Source of the DNA: Chitinophagaceae bacterium
GTDB lineage: Bacteria > Bacteroidota > Bacteroidia > Chitinophagales > Chitinophagaceae
Length of the DNA: 64,000 nucleotides
Direction: 5' to 3'
NCBI GenBank assembly: GCA_004028765.1
Contig: SAIX01000066.1
Location: 62,001-126,000, forward strand
A program made the position numbers and the translations under genes. Below, piece after piece: positions 43,414-53,188 of this stretch. The notes under the pieces are model-generated. The model saw only the letters and a program-made list of their open reading frames with translations. It did no database searches and was not told the DNA's origin. Within the stretch, counting starts at the first letter, position 1; each line of letters begins with the position of its first letter.

Positions 43414-46335
43414 TTAAAATACATTCCAACCGTAGCTGATATAATACAAACCGCCGATCTGTGGGTTACCCCAGCCGGTACGATAGTATTTGTTGAAGAT
43501 ATTGGTACCGCCGATCTTGATCAGTGATTTTGTGGAAGGAAGTTTATAGCTCAACATCGCATCCACTGTACGGATCCAGGGAACCATACCCGCGCCGAAT
43601 GTTCCTTCATAATAGAAAGTATTGGCCCACCTGTAAACGATATTAAAGCCCAAGCGATTGTCTTTCCCAAAACCGGAATTCGCTAAAGTGGCATTGATGC
43701 GGTATTTCGGTGTGTTGAAATAAGAGATGAATCCTGCAGGCAGATCTCCAATCTGGTCGTGATAAATATTGCCGCTTACAGAGAAATTGCTTGGCAGCAG
43801 GTATTCCGCAGAAGCACCCCAGCCACTTGTTTTCACATCGCCCGGGGTATTCACAGAAATACTGTAAACAATACGCTTACTTGCATCCAGCAGATCGAGG
43901 TAACCAAGTGTTGTGGTCGGCGCGGTTCTGGCCTGTATCACATTCACACTGCTTAAGAAATTGCTGTATTTGGCCCAGTAGGCATACACATCGATCAATA
44001 ATTTCTGTGCGATCAAACCTTTATAGCCCACTTCAAATGAATTGCTTGATTCAGGTTTGAAATCGCCAAACTGTTGCTGTTGCAATAAGCCGGTGTTGGG
44101 TGCACCTGCAAGGGCACTCGCTCCAAAAGCCTGTACACTTGCCACAGTAAATACCGGGTTCGTGCTGAATTTATAATAGTCACGCAATTGAGGTAAACCT
44201 CCCATTAAGCGGGTACCGCCGCCCACCAGCAGGTTGATCCACTGATTTTGTGTTGTGGGGAAACGATAGGCCTGTTGATAAGAGAAACGCAGGTTATGGT
44301 CTTTCGCCAGTTTTACAACGGCAGAAGCACGGGGTGTGAAGCGGCCTGTAAAATTGGTATTTTTATCATAACGGCCGGATACGGTCAGTTTCAGCAGATC
44401 GCCCAGTAATTTCTGGGAGAGCTGTGCATAAGAACCGAATTCGTTGATCTTGATAGGAGAAGTTGTATCAGCAAATAAAGTGCCCTGTGAGTTAAGAACA
44501 TATTGTCTTGCACTTAATCCAACCAATAATTCTGTACCGGTTTTTGAGAGACCGAGGTCTTCTGTAAGGTTGTATTGTCCTTCAAAAACATTCAGTCTTG
44601 AACGATCGAGGAACAAGCCGCCACCTTGCGAGATGGGTGTCTGTGCCACTTTTTTAAACAGATCAGACGTACCGATAAAACCTGTCGGCCTTCCCTGGTC
44701 AGCAAAAGCCCTTCCCGCATTATTCGCAGTAATCAGATCCGCACCTGCATCTCTTGCTGTTACAAAAGCCGCCATGTACTGGGGATACCATGCCGAACTG
44801 GCTTTCCATGCTTCATTAAAGAGGCGGGTAGTAATGGTAGCATTGAAAGAACTTCCTGAATTTTCATGCGTGGTATACGCACGCAGGTACCAGTTTTTGC
44901 TCCGTAATTCGAGTTTGAACTGGCTCATCTTAAGGTCCTTCAGTGAATAGCGGTCGCTACCTGTATATACACTGTTACCAGTACCAAAATTGGCCTGGAA
45001 ACTTGCTTCAATTTTATCAGATAATTTATAATGAATGCTGCCGGTTAATTTGAAATTGACAGTAGCAGGATCAATGATATCTTTCTCTGCATAACCGGTA
45101 CGGCTTACAGACTGATTATTAAAAAAGTTCCTGCTGGGGGCAGCACCATAAAGTATGGGAGAATAGCCCGCAGCTACCAGGGCGCCAGCCCCTGCCCCGG
45201 TGAGAAATGCATTAAATGTAGCGAGGTTTGCAGATGGGTTAGCCGCCAGGAATCCATTAAAAGCGGCAATGGTTGATGCCGGCAAACCGGTTGCAGTGAT
45301 AACCTGTCCTGCGATGGTACTCATATTCTGAGTGGTTTCATCGCCATATATGTTTACGCCATCATAGTTAGGATCAACAAAGCGGTTTCCGGGTATTACG
45401 TTGCCGTTCCCGGTACCACCTCTGTAATAATTATCATCCTGATTGGCCAGCCAGTCCTGTGCCTGCATGTACTGGGCACCGATTTTATAGGCAAGCTTGT
45501 CATTGATCTTGTTCGCCCAACGGAGACTCCAGTCATAAAAGGCAGAAAGCGGGCGCTGATAACGGTCAACGTCTTTTACGCCCTGTTTGATCTGGAAACT
45601 TAAGCCCTGGTATTTGAATGGGTTTTTACTATTGATCAGAACCGTACCATTCATACCACCAGAACCATAGAGGGCAGAAGATGCGCCGGGCAGTAATTCA
45701 ATATTTTCCACATCGAGTTCGGTAAGACCGATTACACTACCTACTGCAAAGTTGAGGCCGGGAGCCTGATTATCCATTCCATCCACAACCTGGTTCAAAC
45801 GCACGTTACCGCTGTTGTTAAAACCGCGGGTACCTATGCTGCGGAATGTAAGACTGGCTGATACCACATCCACCCCCTTGAGGTTGGTGATCATATCATA
45901 ATAGTTCGTGGCGGGTGTATTACGGATAGCGGCCGTACCAATCCGCTCAATAGACACCGGGGATTCAAGTATCCGCTCCGGAACACGGGATGCAGCTACC
46001 ACTACTTCATCACCCAGGGTAAAAGAAGTTTCGATATCAACATTCACCACCTGGTTGTTACTCGTAACGGTCACTTCCTTGTTTACATAACCTACAGAGG
46101 AAAAAACCAGTGTAAACGGCAGTTTCTGAACAGTGGAAAAACGGAAATTACCCTTGTCATCGGTGAAAGTTCCGGTGGAACTTCCCTTTACAGTAACCGA
46201 AACGGCAGACACCGCTTCTTTTGACTTACTGTTCTTTACAGAACCTGAGACCGAGGTTGATTGCTGGGCAGACACAGAAACACACATCAATGCTCCCATT
46301 GCAAACAACCCGTAAGGGGCTAGTACTCTTCTCAT
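43414..46335 (-). CDS. TonB-dependent receptor with carboxypeptidase-like domain
   Basis: A 973-residue outer-membrane receptor. Starting at the ATG at 46335 gives a signal peptide ending SVSAQQ. A carboxypeptidase-regulatory-like domain (about 27-110), a plug (VVVAASRVPERILESPVSIERI, LKGVDVVSASLTFRSIGTRGF, LLPGASSALYGSGGMNG) and the barrel follow. The C-terminus ends GGLYYISYGWNVF. No SusD partner is adjacent, so it is not a standard polysaccharide-utilisation pair. The ligand is unknown. It is divergent from purC. Confidence 0.93.
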   Translation of the reverse strand: MRRVLAPYGLFAMGALMCVSVSAQQSTSVSGSVKNSKSKEAVSAVSVTVKGSSTGTFTDDKGNFRFSTVQKLPFTLVFSSVGYVNKEVTVTSNNQVVNVDIETSFTLGDEVVVAASRVPERILESPVSIERIGTAAIRNTPATNYYDMITNLKGVDVVSASLTFRSIGTRGFNNSGNVRLNQVVDGMDNQAPGLNFAVGSVIGLTELDVENIELLPGASSALYGSGGMNGTVLINSKNPFKYQGLSFQIKQGVKDVDRYQRPLSAFYDWSLRWANKINDKLAYKIGAQYMQAQDWLANQDDNYYRGGTGNGNVIPGNRFVDPNYDGVNIYGDETTQNMSTIAGQVITATGLPASTIAAFNGFLAANPSANLATFNAFLTGAGAGALVAAGYSPILYGAAPSRNFFNNQSVSRTGYAEKDIIDPATVNFKLTGSIHYKLSDKIEASFQANFGTGNSVYTGSDRYSLKDLKMSQFKLELRSKNWYLRAYTTHENSGSSFNATITTRLFNEAWKASSAWYPQYMAAFVTARDAGADLITANNAGRAFADQGRPTGFIGTSDLFKKVAQTPISQGGGLFLDRSRLNVFEGQYNLTEDLGLSKTGTELLVGLSARQYVLNSQGTLFADTTSPIKINEFGSYAQLSQKLLGDLLKLTVSGRYDKNTNFTGRFTPRASAVVKLAKDHNLRFSYQQAYRFPTTQNQWINLLVGGGTRLMGGLPQLRDYYKFSTNPVFTVASVQAFGASALAGAPNTGLLQQQQFGDFKPESSNSFEVGYKGLIAQKLLIDVYAYWAKYSNFLSSVNVIQARTAPTTTLGYLDLLDASKRIVYSISVNTPGDVKTSGWGASAEYLLPSNFSVSGNIYHDQIGDLPAGFISYFNTPKYRINATLANSGFGKDNRLGFNIVYRWANTFYYEGTFGAGMVPWIRTVDAMLSYKLPSTKSLIKIGGTNIFNKYYRTGWGNPQIGGLYYISYGWNVF

Positions 46336-46469
46336 ATTAGCAAGTTTTTTATGAATTGTTATTAAAAATAGCATTTGTTAGTTTGCCGAAGAAATTTAAT
46401 TTGTTCACAAATAACGTTTTCTGTTGGGAAAAATTATATCCACTAAAGCTTATTTATCAAGGGCATAGC

Positions 46470-46477
46470 TAATTTTG
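46470..46477 (+). promoter_or_regulatory. Possible -7 element at the purC start
   Basis: TAATTTTG matches TAnnTTTG and ends 5 bases before the purC ATG; if used, the mRNA would be nearly leaderless. No -33 element is clear. Confidence 0.3.
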
Positions 46478-46481
46478 GGGC

Positions 46482-47414
46482 ATGGCTGAATTTCAATTCC
46501 CTTCCCAATCCCATCTCTACCACGGAAAAGTTCGCGATGTATACAGTATCGGCCAGGAATGGCTGGTAATGGTTGCGAGTAACCGCATCTCCGCATTTGA
46601 TGTAATCCTGCCCCGGCCCATCCCTTTTAAAGGACAGGTGCTGAACCAGATCGCTGCATATATGCTCGAAGCCACGCGGGATATTTGTCCCAACTGGCTG
46701 ATGGATGTTCCGGCACCCAATGTATCGATCGGGAAAAGGTGTACGCCCTTCCGCATTGAAATGGTGGTGAGGGGAAATGTGGTGGGGCATGCATGGCGGA
46801 CCTATCAATCCGGTAAAAGAGAACTCTGCGGTGCAGTAATGGCAGAAGGTTTACGTGAGAATGATTTTTTTCCGCAACCCATCATCACACCTTCCACAAA
46901 AGCGGAAGCAGGACATGATGAAGATATTTCAAAAGAAGAGATCATCGCGAAAGGACTGGTTTCTGCAGAAGACTGGAAAATACTGGAAGATTATACACTC
47001 CGCCTTTTTGCAAAAGGAAAAGAGATCGCTGCGAGCCGTGGACTGATACTGGCCGATACAAAATATGAATTCGGAAAGATCGGCGATACCATTTACCTGA
47101 TGGATGAAGTGCATACCCCCGATTCATCGCGCTATTTTTATGCAGATGGTTTCGAGGAGCGGCAGGCACGCGGGGAGAAACAAAAACAACTGAGCAAGGA
47201 ATTTGTGAGGGAGTGGCTGATCGCAAATAATTTTATGGGAAAGGAAGGACAAGCCGTACCCGAAATGAGCGATGAATGGATTAATACCATCAGCAAAAGA
47301 TACATCGAGCTCTACGAAAAAGTAACCGGGAAAGATTTTGTACCCGTCACATTAGCGGATAGTGAAACAGCGCAAAGGGTGATAACCTCGCTGCAGAAAC
47401 TCGGCGCAGCCTGA
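46482..47414 (+). CDS. purC: SAICAR synthase
   Basis: A 310-residue cytoplasmic enzyme of purine synthesis that joins aspartate to CAIR. The N-terminal [31 protein letters not shown] and the ADTKYEFGK and [13 protein letters not shown] stretches are diagnostic. Length and layout match the longer Bacteroidota/yeast-like form. Its stop is two bases from the convergent hmuV stop, leaving no room for a spacer terminator. Confidence 0.96.
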   Translation: MAEFQFPSQSHLYHGKVRDVYSIGQEWLVMVASNRISAFDVILPRPIPFKGQVLNQIAAYMLEATRDICPNWLMDVPAPNVSIGKRCTPFRIEMVVRGNVVGHAWRTYQSGKRELCGAVMAEGLRENDFFPQPIITPSTKAEAGHDEDISKEEIIAKGLVSAEDWKILEDYTLRLFAKGKEIAASRGLILADTKYEFGKIGDTIYLMDEVHTPDSSRYFYADGFEERQARGEKQKQLSKEFVREWLIANNFMGKEGQAVPEMSDEWINTISKRYIELYEKVTGKDFVPVTLADSETAQRVITSLQKLGAA

Positions 47415-47416
47415 AT

Positions 47417-48193
47417 TTAAAAAGAAACAAAAAAACCTTCGCTGCCCGGTAAAGGAAACACGTTTGCATTTACATCAAATACTTCCTGTAAAAGTGTAGC
47501 AGGCAGGTTTTCGCCTCGTGCTATTTCTGCCACTACCGAACCCTGTTTCATAAATACAATACGCGCGGCGTATTTCAATGCCAGGTTGATATCGTGTAAT
47601 ACGGCCACTATGGTAACCCCGTGCTTTGTGAGTGTTTGCGCTTCTGCCAGTAACTGGTGCTGGTACTTGATATCGAGGTGCGAAACAGGCTCATCCAGCA
47701 ATAATATTCTTGGTTTGCCGGGCTCCTGGTTTTCGATCTGTGCCAGCACGCGGCACATCTGAATTTTCTGCGCTTCACCGCCGGATAAAGTATTGTAATC
47801 TCTTTCCGCGAGATGCCATACCTGCATGCGTTTCATCGCTTCCTCTGCAATTACTTTGTCAGCCTGTGCAGGTGCATTCGTAAAATACGGGTAACGGCCC
47901 ATCATCACCACTTCATAAGCCGATACAGGAAAATGGATATGATAATGCTGCGATAATACAGCGCGTTCGCGGGCCAGTTCAGGTTTTGGGATCGTGGAAA
48001 TATTTTTACCGTTCCAGGTAATTTCACCGGAATGTGGTTTCAATAAACCTGACATGATTTTTAATAATGTTGATTTACCTGCACCATTTGCACCCATGAT
48101 TACGAGAAAATCCCCTTCGGGTATGGATACAGAAATATGATTTAAGAGTTGTTTTTCTTTTACGAAATAACTAACCTGTTTTACCTCAAGCAT
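47417..48193 (-). CDS. hmuV: Heme ABC transporter ATP-binding protein
   Basis: A 258-residue cytoplasmic ATPase. Walker A is GANGAGKST, the signature LSGGEAQ, Walker B ILLLDEP and the switch His is in VLHDI. It powers the FecCD-type permease encoded upstream. The ATG at 48193 overlaps the permease stop by 8 bases and has a purine-rich GGAGG just upstream; a GTG two codons earlier is less likely. Confidence 0.94.
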   Translation of the reverse strand: MLEVKQVSYFVKEKQLLNHISVSIPEGDFLVIMGANGAGKSTLLKIMSGLLKPHSGEITWNGKNISTIPKPELARERAVLSQHYHIHFPVSAYEVVMMGRYPYFTNAPAQADKVIAEEAMKRMQVWHLAERDYNTLSGGEAQKIQMCRVLAQIENQEPGKPRILLLDEPVSHLDIKYQHQLLAEAQTLTKHGVTIVAVLHDINLALKYAARIVFMKQGSVVAEIARGENLPATLLQEVFDVNANVFPLPGSEGFFVSF

Positions 48194-49235
48194 GGCCACC
48201 TCCTTTTGCAGAAAACTGCATCCGTTTGAGCAGGATCACAAATACGGGGGCACCCACAAGAGAAGTGATGATGCCGATAGGGATTTCTGCAGGCGCAAGT
48301 AATAATCTCGCCCCCATATCGGCAACCGTAAGCAATACGGCACCGACTATCATGGATGCGGGTAATACCAGGCGGTGATTACTGCCGAGCATCATCCGCA
48401 CAAGGTGCGGCACAATCAATCCCATAAAACCGATCACGCCCACAAAGGCAGTAGTTACCGATATCATCGCGGTATTCAGCAGCATGATCCTTTTTTTAAG
48501 TTTCTCCACTTCCACTCCGGCATACATGGCTTCTTCCTCCCCCAGCATCAGCAGGTTCAATTGCCGTGCATAACGGAGTGCGATCAGAAAAACAAATACC
48601 GCCACCACTGCAATAATTTCAACCTGCAACCAGGATGCACCTGAAAAAGTGCCGAGGTTCCAGAATGTAATGCTCCGCGCCTGCGGATCGCGTGCGATAT
48701 AACTCATAAATCCCGTGCCGCTGAGCCCGACCGCATTCACTGCGATACCCGTAAGCAACAAACTGGTTACATCCATTCTCCGCATCGATCCGGCGATCAT
48801 ATACACGATCGTTGTTGCGGCCAGTGCACCGGCAAATGCGAACATAGGTACCAGCAAAGGGCCCAATGCCTGCAGAAAAGCATAGTTTGTACCTGCTGCC
48901 AGTACAAACACAACAGATGCCCCGAAAGCCGCGCCGGCACTGGTTCCTATCAAACCCGGTTCAACAATCGGGTTTCGGAATAAGCCCTGCATCAATACGC
49001 CGGAAACAGCGAGCACCGCCCCTGTTATCATACAGAGTAAAACCCTCGGCAAACGGATCTGTAAAAAAACACCCTGGTAAATATTAGCAGGTTTCCCGCC
49101 ATGCAGCCAGTGCTGAACAGCTGTTCCCATATCCTGTAGGGAAACGGGAACAGCGCCGAAAGCAATCGCTGCCAGCAATACTGCCAATAACAGCGCAAGT
49201 GATACCGGGAAAAAATATTTAGTGAACGGATGCAT
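48186..49235 (-). CDS. hmuU: FecCD-family heme/iron-chelate ABC permease
   Basis: A 349-residue inner-membrane permease with about ten hydrophobic helices. RLPRVLLCMITGAVLAVSG, GLIGTSAGAAFGAS and FVGVIGFMGLIVPHLVRMM (coupling helix) are family hallmarks. It overlaps the hmuT stop by 17 bases and the hmuV start by 8, which indicates tight co-translation of the transporter. Confidence 0.94.
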   Translation of the reverse strand: MHPFTKYFFPVSLALLLAVLLAAIAFGAVPVSLQDMGTAVQHWLHGGKPANIYQGVFLQIRLPRVLLCMITGAVLAVSGVLMQGLFRNPIVEPGLIGTSAGAAFGASVVFVLAAGTNYAFLQALGPLLVPMFAFAGALAATTIVYMIAGSMRRMDVTSLLLTGIAVNAVGLSGTGFMSYIARDPQARSITFWNLGTFSGASWLQVEIIAVVAVFVFLIALRYARQLNLLMLGEEEAMYAGVEVEKLKKRIMLLNTAMISVTTAFVGVIGFMGLIVPHLVRMMLGSNHRLVLPASMIVGAVLLTVADMGARLLLAPAEIPIGIITSLVGAPVFVILLKRMQFSAKGGGHA

Positions 49236-50106
49236 TGATCTCGGGGTGTATCAGGTTCATCAATTGCATAATATTCTGTCCCGATCTCGGGCCGAAGTAC
49301 ACGAGATCATGTTCTTCAAAACGGTAGATACGGTTGTTTTTTCCAGCATTGGTTAAAGCAACACCGGGCACTTCTTTGAATTTTTCAATCGTACCGCCCA
49401 TTTTATCAAAACCAAAATTGGTAGCGATGATGATATCCGGGTTGGCAGCGGCAATAGCTTCGGCGCTCAGTTGCCGCACCCCTTTTCCATCATACATGCA
49501 GGGTGTTCCACCAGCTGCACGGATCATCCTGTCGCCTGCGCCGTTTCTGCCGCTCATGACAAAAAAATTATTGTTGGCCTGCCCGTAATGAATGATCATC
49601 ACCGAAGGTGTATCTTTCATCATTTTCCGGATCAGTTTTACCTGCGCCATATCATTGTCCATTTTAGCAATCATGGAATCAGCTTTTGCTTCTGCCCCAA
49701 AAAATTTGCCGAGTTCGAGCAAAACCAGTTTGGCGCTGTCAAACGAATTAGCTGCGCCAAATGTTTTGATACGCAAGCCAACTTTTTCCAACTGTGGTAA
49801 TACGGTTGCCGGACCAATATCATTGCTGTGTATCACGAGGTCGGGTTTCATGGAGATGATGCCTTCCGGGTTCAGAGCCCGGTGGTATCCAACAGTAGGG
49901 AGCAGTCTGGCACTGTCAGGATAACTGCTCGTAAGATCGCAGGCAACGATATCATGTCCTTTGCCGAGGGCGAACATCATTTCAGTGAGATGTTTTGATA
50001 CACAAACCACGCGGATATCTTTCTTTACATCCGGTTCCTGTTTGCCGAAACGGGCGCAGGCGGATAGCAATGTGATCAAAGTGAGAAACAGGGCAATTTT
50101 TTTCAT
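49219..50106 (-). CDS. hmuT: Heme-binding periplasmic lipoprotein (HmuT-like)
   Basis: A 295-residue lipoprotein with lipobox LLSAC near residue 17, anchored in the periplasm. It is a helical-backbone metal-receptor (class III) binding protein. The stretch LPTVGYHRALNPEG matches the HmuT/PhuT signature containing the heme-ligand tyrosine, which favours heme over vitamin B12 or siderophores. It delivers substrate to the hmuUV transporter downstream. Confidence 0.9.
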   Translation of the reverse strand: MKKIALFLTLITLLSACARFGKQEPDVKKDIRVVCVSKHLTEMMFALGKGHDIVACDLTSSYPDSARLLPTVGYHRALNPEGIISMKPDLVIHSNDIGPATVLPQLEKVGLRIKTFGAANSFDSAKLVLLELGKFFGAEAKADSMIAKMDNDMAQVKLIRKMMKDTPSVMIIHYGQANNNFFVMSGRNGAGDRMIRAAGGTPCMYDGKGVRQLSAEAIAAANPDIIIATNFGFDKMGGTIEKFKEVPGVALTNAGKNNRIYRFEEHDLVYFGPRSGQNIMQLMNLIHPEINASVH

Positions 50107-50150
50107 AGCGATTGGGTTATCATACCAAACAGTGCGGCCTGCCCGGTATT

Positions 50151-52538
50151 TTAAAAATTGTATTTAAAATTTATTCCGCCAAAAAAGTTTGCCGTCAGCG
50201 GAGCCGGAAGATAGGCATCCGGTAACTGGTTGGCAAATACCATCAGCGGGTATTGTGTGTTGGTGATATTGCTGATGCCGGCTGAAAGATCCATATCCCA
50301 ATGTGCGGAAAGGCTTTTGCGGTAACCCAGCTTTGTATTCAGCAGGCAATAGCTTGTTGTGTAATTCGTACCATCGGAACTGATGGGCATACCATCTTTA
50401 TACAGGTAGTTCAGGTTACCATACAGCCCCGGCTTCGTGGTTACATCGATACCAAGGTTACCCATAAATTTCGCGACACCAGCAACAGGTTTACCATCAT
50501 AGTCGGCCACGATTGCTCCGGTTCGCGTGGCATTGAGCGTCTGAAAACTGAAGCCTGCATATTTGAAATCGGAATAAGTAAGGTTGGCAAAGGGTTGTAC
50601 CAGTGTAAAAAAGTTTTTGTCAGATTTCAGGGCTGTATATTTCAGCAGCAGTTCAATGCCTTTGTGAACCTGTTTGCCGCCATTGGCCACATAACTGTAA
50701 GCCGTGGTAACGGTTGAACCATTCAGCGGTACCGCAATAGCCGTCATCTTATCTTTGAATACAGTATTAAACAATGCAAGCTGGTAATTCAATGTATTGC
50801 GCAGCAGTACACCCTTAGTACCTATTTCAAACTGATCACCGATTTCGGGTTTCAGATCGGTATTGAGTTTGCCGGTAGTGGGAATAAAGAAATAAGAACT
50901 CACCGGCGCTTTAAAGCCCCTGCTATAAGATGCATACAAAGAGATTTCTTTATTCAGCACTTTATTGATGGCAATATGCGGGGAAAGCATCCCGTTGTAT
51001 TCAGCAGCATATTTTGTGGGGGCGGTGCTTCCGGCAACATAAAATTTATCGTTGAGTTCGATACGCATATTGCTGATACCGATACCACCCGTGATGGAAA
51101 CTTCTTTTGGCAGGGAAAGGGTCCATTCAGTAAAATAGGATGTAGTGGCAGTTGTGGCAGACTGGTTGCTGCGCATGCTGCCGATGATCCAATAAGCAGC
51201 GGGATCTGCCGGGTTAGCGACCATATTATACCCGATGATCTGTGCATTCTGTCGCTGCGATTCAATGCCGGTGATACCACTCAGTGAAAAAGCTTTCCCG
51301 AGACTGAATTTGAGATCGATTACCGAGCGGAAACCATAGTTGACAGGGTTTTTGTCTGTCCAGCCCGCTGCCGAACTTGAATTATTGGTAACGCCCGAAC
51401 CAAATACAGATGTGGTATTGGATACCGCATTGCTGAGGCGATAAGTATGCGCGAGCCCCGCACGGAAACTGATGATCTCCGAATGGCCATTCCGTTTGAT
51501 GTATTCAGGGTTGCCTGAATAATCTTTTGATGTGTACTGTGCAATGGTAAGTTCGCCACCCCGTTCATCATAACTGCTGCTGTAACCGAAATATGTGTTG
51601 ATGGTTTGTTTTTCGTTGAGCTGAAAATCGGCAGCGAGGTTTACAAAATCTTTTTTAGACTGTGTATGCACCATATAACCATCTGTGTGCTGGCGGCCAT
51701 AGTTTAACAGCAATGAAGATTTATCCGTGCTGGTTGCAAAATGGGTGGTATATCGCTGCAGATCATAACTGCCGATAGTGATATCTTCTCCAACGGAGGT
51801 CCTGCCCTTTTCGGGTTTTACTGTATGCAGGTTTACCACGCCTGCAACTGCGAGGCCATACAGGGTACCGGAAGGCCCCTTGGTTACTTCCACATTTCCG
51901 ATTGAGCCAAAATCGATATCATCCATCAACGTGATGCCTTCCGCATCTGTGAGCGGAATACCGTTCAGGTATACTTTTAACCCCTGCCCGTCGAAATTGC
52001 TGCTCACACCATTGGTGCCACGTGTGCCGTTACCATATCCGCGGATATTGAATTGCTGACCAGACGATACCGCCCTGCGCTGCATGGTAACACCGGGCAC
52101 ATTGCTGTTGATGGCATCATCAAGAAATAAGCCATTACCGCGTTTTAATTCGGTCTCTGAGAGTTTGGTAATAGATACGGGTTGATACAGCAAAGATTTA
52201 TTCTGAGTGGAAGTGGCTGTGATCTCCACTGCATTCAATGCCTGGTTCACGGGCACGAGTGCAATATGAACCGTTTCATTGCAATTCCTGATCAGTTGCC
52301 TGCGTGTTTCATAACCGATATAAGAAATGGAGATCTCTTTATACCTGCTGCAATCGATCACAAATTTTCCATCCCTGTCGCTGGTAGCGATGGCTTTCCC
52401 CCCAGCGTTTATTGACGCACCCGCAAGCTGCATACCCGTATTGGCATCAGTAACAACTCCTGTTAATTTTGTTTGTGCCATCGTATCGGCACATACAAAA
52501 ATCATTATACCTGCAAGCAGGTACCCGATTTTTTTCAT
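50151..52538 (-). CDS. TonB-dependent receptor of the heme uptake operon (proximal)
   Basis: A 795-residue outer-membrane receptor. Signal peptide (MKKIGYLLAGIMIFVCADTMAQ), carboxypeptidase-regulatory-like domain (about 23-105), plug (NSNVPGVTMQRRAVSSGQ, FNIRGYGNGTRGTNGVSS, VTKGPSGTLYGLAVAGVVN) and a barrel ending in NFFGGINFKYNF. It shares plan and several stretches (IPLTEADG/IPLTDAEG, DDIDFGSIG/DDIDFASIG) with the receptor at 53189, so they are paralogues. It lies 44 bases upstream of hmuT. Confidence 0.93.
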   Translation of the reverse strand: MKKIGYLLAGIMIFVCADTMAQTKLTGVVTDANTGMQLAGASINAGGKAIATSDRDGKFVIDCSRYKEISISYIGYETRRQLIRNCNETVHIALVPVNQALNAVEITATSTQNKSLLYQPVSITKLSETELKRGNGLFLDDAINSNVPGVTMQRRAVSSGQQFNIRGYGNGTRGTNGVSSNFDGQGLKVYLNGIPLTDAEGITLMDDIDFGSIGNVEVTKGPSGTLYGLAVAGVVNLHTVKPEKGRTSVGEDITIGSYDLQRYTTHFATSTDKSSLLLNYGRQHTDGYMVHTQSKKDFVNLAADFQLNEKQTINTYFGYSSSYDERGGELTIAQYTSKDYSGNPEYIKRNGHSEIISFRAGLAHTYRLSNAVSNTTSVFGSGVTNNSSSAAGWTDKNPVNYGFRSVIDLKFSLGKAFSLSGITGIESQRQNAQIIGYNMVANPADPAAYWIIGSMRSNQSATTATTSYFTEWTLSLPKEVSITGGIGISNMRIELNDKFYVAGSTAPTKYAAEYNGMLSPHIAINKVLNKEISLYASYSRGFKAPVSSYFFIPTTGKLNTDLKPEIGDQFEIGTKGVLLRNTLNYQLALFNTVFKDKMTAIAVPLNGSTVTTAYSYVANGGKQVHKGIELLLKYTALKSDKNFFTLVQPFANLTYSDFKYAGFSFQTLNATRTGAIVADYDGKPVAGVAKFMGNLGIDVTTKPGLYGNLNYLYKDGMPISSDGTNYTTSYCLLNTKLGYRKSLSAHWDMDLSAGISNITNTQYPLMVFANQLPDAYLPAPLTANFFGGINFKYNF

Positions 52539-52604
52539 CGTTCATTATTTGTTCAGTGAAATAAATAATCAGCCCCGGATAAGGGCCTGCAAAAGAATAA
52601 AAGC

Positions 52605-53126
52605 TTAGGCGGTTCGCGGGGGCGGGGTCAGTATTTCATTGTGCAATAAAAAAATATCCTGGCTGCGCGGGGCAGAATAGGTGCGCACACCAAATGATGA
52701 TACATTATCTTCTTTCGACACATCACAAATAAAAACAGGGAACAGTTTCAGCAGGATCCTGCTTTTGTCCTCATTCCGTTTATGGTTCAGGGCAGATAAC
52801 TGCTGGTCGATCTGGGTTTCTTTCCCGTCTTTTAATGCGTTGATGATAAGTTTATCGTTTTCATAATGCAATGAAACCACATCATACATTTCACCATGGT
52901 AACTGAATTCCTCCCCTTCTTCTTCCCAGGAAAAGGAAGGATCACTCACTGCATCATTGAAAACTGTAAAACAAAACCTGTCGCCCAGCGCCGCATTTTT
53001 ATGATCCGACAGCCATGCTTTCATTTCATGTTTCATATCCTGCCTGTATAAAGCATACACAAAATGATACCCACCCATGTATACCAGGAGGCAGCATAAG
53101 ATCAGTATCGACAGGAATTTTCTCAT
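52605..53126 (-). CDS. Uncharacterised membrane-anchored protein in the heme operon
   Basis: A 173-residue protein with an N-terminal hydrophobic helix (MRKFLSILILCCLLVYMGGYHFVY) that may be a signal anchor, then a soluble part: ALYRQDMKHEMKAWLSDH, an acidic EEEGEEFSYHGEMYDVVS region and a proline-rich end (LTPPPRTA). I do not recognise a family. It sits between the two receptor genes of the operon, 66 bases upstream of one and 62 downstream of the other, which ties it to heme or metal uptake by position only. The second ATG (53126) is preferred over the GTG before it. Confidence 0.82.
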   Translation of the reverse strand: MRKFLSILILCCLLVYMGGYHFVYALYRQDMKHEMKAWLSDHKNAALGDRFCFTVFNDAVSDPSFSWEEEGEEFSYHGEMYDVVSLHYENDKLIINALKDGKETQIDQQLSALNHKRNEDKSRILLKLFPVFICDVSKEDNVSSFGVRTYSAPRSQDIFLLHNEILTPPPRTA

Positions 53127-53188
53127 CACGGTTCGGGGCCGTAAGGTAAGAAAACTTTTTCCTGCCCTGCCGGGAATTTGACAAATGC

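Noticed and set aside
43414..46335. SusC of a polysaccharide utilisation locus
   Set aside because: No SusD-like gene follows; the next downstream gene is pdhB, beyond a strong terminator.
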